From NCBI GenBank assembly GCA_009724975.1, contig SRXB01000085.1, positions 1-8,060 on the forward strand: a DNA stretch of 8,060 bases. The letters are read 5' to 3'. Numbering within the stretch: the stretch's first letter is position 1; every line of letters starts with the position of its first letter. The position numbers and the translations under genes are program-made. The notes beneath the pieces were generated by a model. The model saw nothing but the letters and a program-made list of their open reading frames with translations, was not told the origin of the DNA and searched no databases. Positions 1-6,876 of this stretch are shown here, piece after piece. This DNA is from a bacterium. Lineage in GTDB: Bacteria > Desulfobacterota > Deferrisomatia > Deferrisomatales > BM512.

Positions 1-1895
1 AGGCGCAAAACCTCGGCGCCGCGTCTGCTGACGATTGTTTCAGGCGCGATGACGTTGCCGGAGGATTTGCTCATCTTCTTGCCGTCGCCGTCCACCACGA
101 AGCCGTGGGTGAGGACGGAGCGGTAGGGTGCGACTCCCCTCGTGCCGACGCTGGCGAGAAGGCTTGAGTGGAACCAGCCCCTGTGCTGGTCGCTGCCCTC
201 AAGGTAGAGGTCGGCGCGGCCACCGAGCTCGGGCCGCTCTTCCACTACGGCGGCGAAGGAGACGCCCGAGTCGAACCATACGTCCAGAATGTCTCCTTCC
301 TTCTGGAAAGAGCCGCCTCCGCATTTGGGGCATTTGTACCCCTCGGGCAGAAAGTCGGAGACGGGGCGGGTGAACCAGGCGTCGGCTCCCTCGGTCTCGA
401 AGTAGTCGGCGGCCTTGTCGGCCAGCGCCTTGTTGGCGAGGGTTTCGCCGCACCCTTCGCAGCCGAGGGCCACTATCGGCACCCCCCAGGTGCGCTGGCG
501 CGAGATGCACCAGTCGGGGCGGGCGGCTATCATGTTGTAGATGCGGTCGCGGCCCCAGTTCGGTATCCATTCAACGCGGTCTATCTCCTCAAGGGCCTTT
601 TTGCGAAGGCCGGTGGTCTCCATGGAGATGAACCATTGGCGGGTCGAGCGGAAGATGACCGGCTTTTTGCAGCGCCAGCAGTGCGGGTAGGAGTGAGCGA
701 CCCTGCCGAAGTGGAGGAGAGCCCCGGCGTTCTTGAGCGATTCTACAACCTTGCCGTTCGCCGTGAAGACGTCAACGCCCTCAAGGTCTGGTATCTCTTT
801 GGTGAAGCAACCTTTGTCGTTCACCGGCGCGAAGACCTCAAGGCCGTAGCGAAGGCCCACCTCGTAGTCCTCCTGGCCGTGGCCCGGCGCGGTGTGGACG
901 CAGCCGGTGCCGGCGTCGAGTGTGACGTGGTCTCCCAGGATGATGAGGCTCGGCCTGTCGTAGAGCGGGTGGCGCGCCTCTACCCTTTCCAGCTTGGCGG
1001 GGTCTATCTGCGCTATCTCTTTGTAATCGGCTACCCCCATCGACTCAAAGAGCAGGGGCGCAAGCCTTTTGGCCAGTATGTAGACCATGCCGGAACCGGC
1101 GGGCAGCTCGTAGGCGGAATACTCGAAATCGGGGCCGAGCGCCACGGCTAGGTTTGAGGGAATCGTCCACGGGGTGGTCGTCCAGATGACCACGTGGCAC
1201 TTTTTGCCGGAGAGGGCGGGGTCGATGCGGCCCAAGTCCTCGGGTATGGGAAAGGCGACGGTTATAGAGGGGTCTTTGCGGTCGGCGTACTCGACCTCGG
1301 CCTCGGCCAGGGCGGTTTTGCAGTCGATGCACCAATAGACGGGCTTTTTGCCCTGATAAACCGCCCCCGTCTCCATGAAGCGGCCAAGCTCGCGGGCTAT
1401 CTGCGCCTCGTAGCCGTAGCTCATGGTGAGGTAGGGGTTGTCCCAGTCTCCGAAGATGCCGAGGCGCTTGAACTCCTCGCGCTGGATATCGACGTATTTC
1501 TGGGCGTATTTGCGGCAATAGCTGCGGAATTCCGCCTTGCTCATCCCCGCCTTCTTCTCGCCCAATTCCTTGTCGACCTGGTGCTCGATGGGAAGGCCGT
1601 GGCAGTCCCAGCCAGGGACGTAGGGAGCGCGCTTACCCTGCATCGAGCGGTACTTGATGATTATGTCCTTTAGAATCTTGTTTATGGCGTGGCCCATGTG
1701 TATGTGGCCGTTGGCGTAGGGAGGGCCGTCGTGCAGGATGAAGGAGGGGAGCTTTTCGCTCTTCTCCATTATTCGTTCGTAAACGTTTTCCTCGTTCCAA
1801 AGCGCCATTATTTCCGGCTCGCGCACGGGAAGGCTGGCCTTCATGGGAAAATCGGTATTGGGAAGATTGAGGGTGTCTTTGTAATCGGTGCTCAA
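1..1895 (-). CDS. ileS: Isoleucyl-tRNA synthetase (3' part beyond the left edge)
   Basis: Cytoplasmic class I synthetase that charges tRNA-Ile with isoleucine and edits mischarged valine. I translated the minus strand by hand: 631 uninterrupted codons, reading off the window edge. The N-terminus aligns with E. coli IleRS (DYKDTLNLP, then FPMKASLPVREP). Visible motifs are HDGPPYANG followed by the HIGH signature as HMGH (residues 66-69), the editing motif WTTTPWTIPSN (238-248), HTAPGHGQED (334-343, with the editing aspartate D343), DVWFDSG, GSDQHRGW and KMSKS (607-611, bases 63-77). Cysteine pairs C189/C192, C406/C409, C479/C482 and C522/C525 suggest two zinc sites like those of the Thermus enzyme. 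The C-terminal anticodon-binding domain is outside the window. The TTG start is chosen because it has a well-placed Shine-Dalgarno sequence and gives the family-typical N-terminus; the first ATG, at codon 18, would cut into conserved sequence. Confidence 0.98.
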   Translation of the reverse strand, partial: MSTDYKDTLNLPNTDFPMKASLPVREPEIMALWNEENVYERIMEKSEKLPSFILHDGPPYANGHIHMGHAINKILKDIIIKYRSMQGKRAPYVPGWDCHGLPIEHQVDKELGEKKAGMSKAEFRSYCRKYAQKYVDIQREEFKRLGIFGDWDNPYLTMSYGYEAQIARELGRFMETGAVYQGKKPVYWCIDCKTALAEAEVEYADRKDPSITVAFPIPEDLGRIDPALSGKKCHVVIWTTTPWTIPSNLAVALGPDFEYSAYELPAGSGMVYILAKRLAPLLFESMGVADYKEIAQIDPAKLERVEARHPLYDRPSLIILGDHVTLDAGTGCVHTAPGHGQEDYEVGLRYGLEVFAPVNDKGCFTKEIPDLEGVDVFTANGKVVESLKNAGALLHFGRVAHSYPHCWRCKKPVIFRSTRQWFISMETTGLRKKALEEIDRVEWIPNWGRDRIYNMIAARPDWCISRQRTWGVPIVALGCEGCGETLANKALADKAADYFETEGADAWFTRPVSDFLPEGYKCPKCGGGSFQKEGDILDVWFDSGVSFAAVVEERPELGGRADLYLEGSDQHRGWFHSSLLASVGTRGVAPYRSVLTHGFVVDGDGKKMSKSSGNVIAPETIVSRRGAEVLR

Positions 1896-1900
1896 GGGAA

Positions 1901-1907
1901 CTCTCCC
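1901..1907 (-). promoter_or_regulatory. Ribosome binding site of ileS
   Basis: The minus strand reads GGGAGAG, ending 5 nt before the TTG at 1895-1893; the GGAG core lies 7 nt away. This decides the start codon, because no ATG upstream of codon 18 is in frame and the protein beginning here matches IleRS N-termini. Confidence 0.75.
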
Positions 1908-1924
1908 GAAAAGTTGTAAAGGGA

Positions 1925-1953
1925 TTTATAAAGAAAACCCGCGCCGCTCTTAG
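1925..1953 (-). promoter_or_regulatory. Possible ileS promoter overlapping the rpe terminator
   Basis: A -10-like TATAAA (1925-1930) lies 17 nt downstream of a poor -35-like CTAAGA (1948-1953; 3 of 6 matches to TTGACA). Transcription would begin near 1918 and give a leader of about 22 nt. The -35 sits in the loop of the predicted terminator hairpin and the -10 just past its T-rich tail. The call rests on the -10 match and on the expectation that ileS needs its own promoter after a terminator; readthrough from rpe is the alternative. Confidence 0.3.
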
Positions 1954-1960
1954 GGCGCGG
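1928..1960 (-). terminator. Intrinsic terminator at the 3' end of rpe
   Basis: On the minus strand a perfect 7-bp stem, CCGCGCC (1954-1960) pairing with GGCGCGG (1939-1945), encloses an 8-nt loop and can gain one wobble pair. It is followed by GTTTTCTTTAT. The stem begins inside the last codons of rpe and the TAA stop codon lies in the loop, so a ribosome finishing rpe would cover half the hairpin. It separates rpe from ileS transcription. Confidence 0.7.
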
Positions 1961-2609
1961 AACCTGCGGCTTTGAGGCGGGAAATCGCCTCGGCGTAGGA
2001 AGACGCGCCGAATACGTAGCTGCCAGCCACCAGCGCGTCGGCCCCGGCGCCGACAACCTCCCTTGCAGTGGAATCGTTTATGCCGCCGTCCACCTGGATT
2101 ATGGTGGAGAGGCCGCGCTCATTTATCATCTTTTTCAGCGAGCGTATCTTGCCTAGCGACGATCTTATGAACGATTGCCCGCCAAAGCCCGGGTTTACGC
2201 TCATTATCAGCACCATGTCGAGCTCGTCCAGAACATGGGTCAAGACTTCGACTGGCGTGGAGGGGTTAAGCGCGACCCCAGCCTTCACCCCGGCTTTTTT
2301 TATCTGCTGTATGTTGCGGTGAAGGTGCGGGCAGGCCTCGGCGTGGACCGTTATGTAATCGGCACCCTGTGCAGCGAACTCATCCACGTATTTTTCCGGC
2401 TCGACGATCATCAGGTGCGCGTCAAGGACAAGATCGGTGGCCTTCCTCGCGGCGCGGGCGACCAGCGGGCCTATGGTTATGTTCGGGACGAAGCGCCCGT
2501 CCATCACGTCGAAGTGAATCCAGTCGGCTCCGGCCTTTTCGACGGCCTTTATCTCTTCGTCGAGTCTGCCGAAATCCGCTGAGAGTATCGAGGGTGCGAT
2601 TATAGTCAT
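1950..2609 (-). CDS. rpe: Ribulose-phosphate 3-epimerase
   Basis: Cytoplasmic TIM-barrel enzyme of the pentose phosphate pathway (and of the Calvin cycle where present) that interconverts D-ribulose 5-phosphate and D-xylulose 5-phosphate. At 219 residues it has the usual family length. The opening IAPSILSADF is the family signature. Metal ligands and catalytic residues are in place: H32 and D34 in HFDVMDG, H65 in DAHLMI, and D174 in QVDGGIN. The phosphate-binding segments NPGFGGQ (139-145) and VAGSYVFG near the C-terminus are also present. The ATG at 2609 gives the canonical N-terminus. The best Shine-Dalgarno, GGAAGGAA (2621-2628), lies 11-12 nt upstream, a little far. The gene is separated by 117 bp from the PASTA gene, has a candidate promoter there, and ends in a terminator, so it may be its own transcription unit. 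Confidence 0.98.
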   Translation of the reverse strand: MTIIAPSILSADFGRLDEEIKAVEKAGADWIHFDVMDGRFVPNITIGPLVARAARKATDLVLDAHLMIVEPEKYVDEFAAQGADYITVHAEACPHLHRNIQQIKKAGVKAGVALNPSTPVEVLTHVLDELDMVLIMSVNPGFGGQSFIRSSLGKIRSLKKMINERGLSTIIQVDGGINDSTAREVVGAGADALVAGSYVFGASSYAEAISRLKAAGSAP

Positions 2610-2657
2610 GTAAGGGGGTGTTCCTTCCGTTCGGGCCGATAAAATTCACAGCGCCCG

Positions 2658-2687
2658 ATTATATTGGCAAAATCTCTTTGATGGAAC
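2658..2687 (-). promoter_or_regulatory. Candidate sigma-70 promoter of rpe
   Basis: The minus strand has a perfect -10 box TATAAT at 2658-2663. The -35 region is weak: GTTCCA at 2682-2687, 18 nt upstream, matches TTGACA at 3 positions. The start point would be near 2650, giving an rpe leader of about 40 nt. The box lies in the only AT-rich stretch of the 117-bp gap between the PASTA gene and rpe. No convincing terminator of the upstream operon was found in this gap, so readthrough into rpe is also likely. Confidence 0.5.
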
Positions 2688-2726
2688 AGGCAAATGGCCC
2701 TTTCCCTCGTCGCAAATACGCCGCCG

Positions 2727-3440
2727 TCACTCCGCTGAAACCGAGAGGTTTGCCTCGGCGTCCTTGCGCACGGGCGCGCCCGCCAGAGGCTCTTGCCCCA
2801 AGACCCTTCCGGACTGCATCATTCCGCCCAGCTTCATCTCCTCGACCCTGCTCACCTTTATGCCCATCGCGGAGAGCTTTTCCAGCGCTTTCGCCGCCTC
2901 AAGGCCGCTTAGGTTAGGCATTCTAAGCAGGGGGGCCTCCGGCCCAGAGGAAACGAGAAGGGCTACGCTCTCACCCACCCCAAGGCGGGTGCCTGGCACC
3001 CTGCTTTGACCGAGAACGACTCCAGCCACCTCCCCCGGGACCTTGGCTCCGGTTAAAGGGGAAAGATTCAGCTGGGCCAGGGCGATAATAGCTTCCTCTT
3101 CGGCGACTCCGACAACGTCGGGCGCGAAGTGGCGCTCGGTTCCCTTGGAGAGGACCACCCCGACCGCCCTTCCGGCTTTTATTATGCTTCCGGCCTGAGG
3201 GCGCTGGCGCACGACGCGATTTTCGCTTACCTCGTCCGAGAAGATGAAGTCGCGCACCTCAAGGTCTATTCCCCGGGCCGAAAGGTTTTCCACCGCCTCG
3301 TTCAAGGGAAGGCCGGTGACATCCGGCACCTCTACCTCGGGGGCTTTTTCGACCATGAAGGAGACAACGAAATACGCCCCCAGCCCGGCCACGGCCAGAG
3401 CTAGAAAGGCGTAAGCGACAATTATAAGAAGACGGCGCAT
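2727..3440 (-). CDS. Membrane-anchored protein with three PASTA domains
   Basis: The protein has 237 residues. A short basic start (MRR) is followed by one hydrophobic segment (about residues 4-29), which acts as a signal anchor. Three extracytoplasmic PASTA repeats follow: about 36-100 (opening VEVPDVTGL, closing VGVVLSKG), 104-166 (PDVVGV to LLVSSG) and 172-235 (RMPNLSGL to NLSVS). PASTA domains in PknB-type kinases and penicillin-binding proteins bind peptidoglycan fragments or muropeptides. Here there is no kinase or transpeptidase domain, so the protein is a stand-alone cell-wall-binding or scaffold candidate; its exact role is unknown. The ATG at 3440 is preferred: it overlaps the rsmB stop in TGATG and has GGAGAG 4 nt upstream. 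A TTG one codon earlier (3443) is possible but sits too close to that site. The tight link to rsmB indicates co-transcription and translational coupling. Confidence 0.9.
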   Translation of the reverse strand: MRRLLIIVAYAFLALAVAGLGAYFVVSFMVEKAPEVEVPDVTGLPLNEAVENLSARGIDLEVRDFIFSDEVSENRVVRQRPQAGSIIKAGRAVGVVLSKGTERHFAPDVVGVAEEEAIIALAQLNLSPLTGAKVPGEVAGVVLGQSRVPGTRLGVGESVALLVSSGPEAPLLRMPNLSGLEAAKALEKLSAMGIKVSRVEEMKLGGMMQSGRVLGQEPLAGAPVRKDAEANLSVSAE

Positions 3441-4804
3441 CAATCTCTCCGCTTGAGCCTTGCCGCGAAAAAGCCATCGAGGTGCTCGCCTCGCGATTGC
3501 GGCGGCCCCAGGGGGAAGGTCTTCATGAACCCCTCGGGCGTGACGAGCTCTTTTGGCACGAATCGCCCCGCGCTTTCAAGTTCCCATGCAGGGTTTCCAT
3601 CAAGGAATCCGCGCACCACCCCCTCATTTTCCTCGCGGGCGCTAGTGCAGGTAGCATACACCAAAACGCCGCCGGACTTAACCATCTTCGCCGCGTTTGA
3701 CAAAATGCCGGACTGAAGCTCGGGGAAATGGGCGATTTTTTCCGGCGAAAGCCGCCACCTTTTTTCGGGGTTTCTTGATAGCACCCCCAGGCCGGAGCAG
3801 GGGGCGTCCACCAGCGCGGCGTTGAAAAGCTCGTCGTTTTGGAATGAAGAGGCGTCGGCGCATAGGGCCTCTATCGAGGAAAGACCAAGCCGCCTAGCTA
3901 TTTCGGCGATTGCCTTGACGCGATGGGGGTGGATGTCCAGGGCGGTTATTTTGCCCGAGTCCCCCATCATAAGCGCCAGATCGGCCGCCTTGAGGCCCGG
4001 AGCGGAGCAGGCGTCGAGAATTTTCCAACCCTTTTGCGGTCCCAGCAAAAGAGAGACCAGCTGGGACGACTGTCCCTGCGCGAAGGCGAGCCCGTCTTTA
4101 AGGAGGCTGGTCCGGCGCGCGTCGCCGCCCCCCGAGATCCACAGAGAATCGGGAGCGAAGCGCCCTTCGCCGACCTCTTTGAACCCCTCAAGGCTCTTTT
4201 TTGCATCGACAAGGGAGATCTTTGAGGTGTTTACGCGCAAAAAGAGGGGAGGTTCCTCGGCGAAAGCCCTTGCCATAGCAAACGCTCCCTCGCGCCCCTC
4301 GTCTTTCTCCCATTTTTCGATTATCCAGCGTGGGAAACCCCTTTCGAGCGCCGTTTTTTCGATTTCGTCCGCGTTTTCGGGCAAAACGAAGCCATCGAGC
4401 GCTATCTTTCTCAAGAGGGCGTTTACCAGTCCTGCGGCCTTGGCGTGTCCGAGCGCCCTCGCCGCGTTCACCGCCTCGTTCACCGCGGCGCTTTCGGGTA
4501 TCTTGTCCATGAATAGAACTTGAAAAGCGCCGATTCTAAGGATATTTAGCAGGGAGGGGTGAAGCTTTTTCAGCGGTCGCCCGTAGGCGCGATAAATCTG
4601 CGAATCGAGAGCGTTTCTCTTTCGCAGCGCGCCGTAGAGGAGCGCCGTCGCCAGCGCGCGGTCGCGCTCGTCCATTTCGGGGGCTTTTTTCAGTGAAGAA
4701 TCGAGCAGGGCGTCGGCGAAGGACTCTTTGCGCTCTATTTCGTCCAGTATTTTGGCGGCCAGAAGGCGGGGGTTATCCCAAAGGCCCTTGATTGCGGGCT
4801 TCAT
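3440..4804 (-). CDS. rsmB: 16S rRNA (cytosine-967-C5)-methyltransferase RsmB
   Basis: S-adenosylmethionine-dependent enzyme that methylates C967 of 16S rRNA before subunit assembly. At 454 residues it is close to the family length. Residues about 10-140 form the NusB-like RNA-binding domain (RDRALATALLYGALR, then INxRIGAFQ-like sequence and AVNEAVNAAR). An RNA-binding connector follows, and the Rossmann methyltransferase domain starts near 235. The SAM site is DACSAPGLK (264-272) with ribose-contacting D290. Motif IV is DAPCSGLG with C336, and motif VI is YATCTSAREENE with the nucleophile C386. The usual APGGKT loop reads APGLKA here, a mild deviation. The ATG at 4804 overlaps the RSH stop codon as ATGA, and upstream only a weak AGG is seen, so translation is probably coupled to the RSH. 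The stop overlaps the PASTA start. RsmF or archaeal NSUN-type enzymes are excluded by the NusB-like domain. Confidence 0.96.
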   Translation of the reverse strand: MKPAIKGLWDNPRLLAAKILDEIERKESFADALLDSSLKKAPEMDERDRALATALLYGALRKRNALDSQIYRAYGRPLKKLHPSLLNILRIGAFQVLFMDKIPESAAVNEAVNAARALGHAKAAGLVNALLRKIALDGFVLPENADEIEKTALERGFPRWIIEKWEKDEGREGAFAMARAFAEEPPLFLRVNTSKISLVDAKKSLEGFKEVGEGRFAPDSLWISGGGDARRTSLLKDGLAFAQGQSSQLVSLLLGPQKGWKILDACSAPGLKAADLALMMGDSGKITALDIHPHRVKAIAEIARRLGLSSIEALCADASSFQNDELFNAALVDAPCSGLGVLSRNPEKRWRLSPEKIAHFPELQSGILSNAAKMVKSGGVLVYATCTSAREENEGVVRGFLDGNPAWELESAGRFVPKELVTPEGFMKTFPLGPPQSRGEHLDGFFAARLKRRD

Positions 4805-6876
4805 GCGTTTTCAAGCGCCTGGCTCACCTCGATGGAGCGGATGAATTCCAGCTTTCTCAGCTCCCGAAGGACGCGATCCAGTGCCCGCGCCGTGCCGGGG
4901 GTGAATTCAAGGTGCATGAGGCGGTCTTCTCCCGGCAGATTTATGGATTTTATCTCGATGTCCAGGTTCCTGAAGGGGGCGACAACTTTATAGAGTATGC
5001 CGGGGACCGGATCGGCCAGCAGTTCGAGCTTGATGGCCCCGACGTCGCGAAGCTCTATTTTTTTCTGGCGGTCCCACTCCACCTCGACCCTCGGCTCGGC
5101 CTCGTCAATGGGACACCCCTTGCGGTGGACCTTTAGGCTTCTTTCCCCCGCCACTCCTTCCACTTCGTCGCCGAAGACGGGGACGCATTTGGGGCAGAAC
5201 TTCAGGTTTGAGGCGAAAAAGTCGTACCTCTTGACGGTTCTGGCCGCAACGGGCTTTTGCGGCATAACCTTTTGCAAAAGAGCGCTTACTGGGTTCCACG
5301 CTGGCCGGGCCAGGGGACCAAGCACCTTCTCCAGCGGTATTTTCCCGAGGAATACGTCTTCGTAAATCCTCTCGGCTTTTTCTCCGCTCTGGGCGGCGAG
5401 GGTTTTCACCTTCGTCTCTATCTCCCAGGCGTCCATATTAGCGGCGGAGCCGACCCCCAAAAGGAGATTTTTCCCCTCTTCGGCTGCTTTTTGGTGTTCC
5501 TCGTGGCGCAGGTGGCGCTTTATGGCGCTGACGGCGCGCCTGGTTGTCGCCATTTTCAGGGATTTTTCGTTGCACACCGGCTGGTCGGAGGTTTTTATGA
5601 AGACGCGGTCGTTCATCTTGAGCTTGGAGCCCAGGGCCGCGGGGAGATCGTTTATAACGGCTCCCGTGGCCCGAAGGCCAAGCTCTTTATGGAGGGCGAA
5701 GGCGAAATCAAGGGCCGTCGCCCCCACTTCCATGTTCACCGTTTCGCCCTTCGGCGTGGTTACCTGTATGCCGTCGGGCTGGTTGAACCGGAGGTAGTCC
5801 TGGATGTTGGCGCTCTCTTCCGCCTCAAGGAATTCCCGAAGGTCTTTGAGGTAGCGGGTGTTGAAGTGGGCGCTTTCGATATCCATCGAGAGGAGCCCGA
5901 GGCGGTTGTAGCGGTCGTCTTCGCGGCTGGCTATATAAAAGCGCACTATCATTCCGCGGTTGGAGATCGAGGTTTCGAGGGCGCGGAAACCGTTTTCGCG
6001 GGGGTTGGTTATGTGGTCCCTGAAGGCTCCGGGGACGGCGGGGAAGGTTATGTGCACCCGCCCGAGGGCCTGGTAGGCCGCCTCGCGGTTTTCTGTGATT
6101 ATCTTGACGGTGAAGAGGTTTTCGGCGGTGACGGGGGCGTACGGGTCGAAGCGATTCCAGCTTATGTCCACCCTTACCGCCAAGTCCCCGGGGAATATCT
6201 CGGCGAGTTTGGAGCGCAGGTGGACCAGCGGCCTTTCCAGCTCTTTTTTAGCCCGCTTTTGCGCCTCCTGGAACTCCTCGTATTTTTCCGGCGCAAGATA
6301 GACCCCTATCTGCTCCCTCAGGCGGGTCGCAAGGTCCAGCATGCAGAGGCGCTCGCAGGTGTTCGCGTACATGGTGGCCGATTCGCGGGCTATGCGGGCG
6401 CGCTTTTCAGGGCTGAAGATGTGGAGGCTCCCCAGGTTGTCGACCCTGTCGGCTATTTTCACCAGAAGGACGCGGATGTCCTTTAGCGCCTGCTGGAAGA
6501 GCCGACGGTAGGAGAGTCCCTGGTCGTCTTTTATCTTGGTCAGGGCTTCCACGAGGTCGGCGCATTCCGGAAAGTCGCGCCGGATGTCCTCAAGGGTGTA
6601 GTCGGTGTCTTCGAGGGTGTCGTGGAGGATGGCAGCCTCTATCGAGGGCCAGTCGACTATCCTGCCGAAGCGGCTGACCTCCATCGCGGTGCGAAGGGGA
6701 TGGTAGATGTAGGGCTCGCCGGTCTTTCGCGTGATGCCGGCGTGCAGGCGGTCGGCTGTTTCCACCGCCTTGTTCAGCCTCGCCGAAAGGTCGGCGAGCT
6801 CGTTGTCGCCCACCGAGTGGTGGAGGATGTACCAGGAGAGAATGTTTTCTTTTTCTTCCGAATAGTTTCGCGTCAA
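4801..6876 (-). CDS. Long RelA/SpoT homologue with degenerate synthetase region; predicted (p)ppGpp hydrolase or regulator
   Basis: The 691-residue protein has the long-RSH layout. The HD hydrolase domain (about 25-190) keeps RKTGEPY, H59, H85-D86, E89-D90 and D143, the metal and catalytic set. The synthetase-like region (about 200-355) is recognisable only by PGAFRDHITNPRENGF, matching the family's PGRFKDYIAMPKPNGY. It lacks the GRxKxxYSI ATP-binding segment, the catalytic Asp of YDLxAxR and the EVQIRT motif, and Tyr is Phe. TGS follows (about 362-430, TPKGETV and ATALDFAFALH), then a helical part, a zinc-finger/CC domain (C561, C564, GDEVEG, HRKGC588) and a C-terminal ACT domain (about 615-688). 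Synthesis of (p)ppGpp is therefore unlikely; hydrolysis to GTP/GDP is plausible. The TTG start is not certain: an in-frame TGA lies four codons upstream, no ATG occurs before codon 179, and GTG at codon 22 is an alternative. The stop overlaps rsmB. Confidence 0.9.
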   Translation of the reverse strand: MTRNYSEEKENILSWYILHHSVGDNELADLSARLNKAVETADRLHAGITRKTGEPYIYHPLRTAMEVSRFGRIVDWPSIEAAILHDTLEDTDYTLEDIRRDFPECADLVEALTKIKDDQGLSYRRLFQQALKDIRVLLVKIADRVDNLGSLHIFSPEKRARIARESATMYANTCERLCMLDLATRLREQIGVYLAPEKYEEFQEAQKRAKKELERPLVHLRSKLAEIFPGDLAVRVDISWNRFDPYAPVTAENLFTVKIITENREAAYQALGRVHITFPAVPGAFRDHITNPRENGFRALETSISNRGMIVRFYIASREDDRYNRLGLLSMDIESAHFNTRYLKDLREFLEAEESANIQDYLRFNQPDGIQVTTPKGETVNMEVGATALDFAFALHKELGLRATGAVINDLPAALGSKLKMNDRVFIKTSDQPVCNEKSLKMATTRRAVSAIKRHLRHEEHQKAAEEGKNLLLGVGSAANMDAWEIETKVKTLAAQSGEKAERIYEDVFLGKIPLEKVLGPLARPAWNPVSALLQKVMPQKPVAARTVKRYDFFASNLKFCPKCVPVFGDEVEGVAGERSLKVHRKGCPIDEAEPRVEVEWDRQKKIELRDVGAIKLELLADPVPGILYKVVAPFRNLDIEIKSINLPGEDRLMHLEFTPGTARALDRVLRELRKLEFIRSIEVSQALENA

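Noticed and set aside
168..1151. 327-codon open frame on the plus strand
   Set aside because: It lies antisense to ileS, whose translation is unmistakable over the same bases. The product is low-complexity and rich in Gly, Ala and Val with no recognisable motif, as expected of the antisense of a GC-rich gene.
1896..1949. T-box riboswitch upstream of ileS
   Set aside because: The gap to rpe is only 54 bp, too short for a T-box leader, and no T-box sequence is seen.
2682..2708. Imperfect hairpin (GGAA...TTCC around GGC/GCC) downstream of the PASTA gene, considered as a terminator
   Set aside because: The stem is interrupted and short and is not followed directly by a U run; support is too weak to call.
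3822..4523. 233-codon plus-strand frame
   Set aside because: It is antisense to rsmB; the Ser/Arg/Pro-rich product has no recognisable domain.
5812..6279. A frameshift or assembly error as the cause of the odd RSH synthetase region
   Set aside because: The frame stays open, and recognisable homology lies both before (HD), within (PGAFRDHITNP) and after (TGS) in one frame, so a lineage-specific divergence is the better reading.
5257..6486. 409-codon open frame on the plus strand, the longest antisense frame
   Set aside because: It is antisense to the RSH gene, has no Shine-Dalgarno or family motif, and its length is explained by codon bias on the opposite strand.
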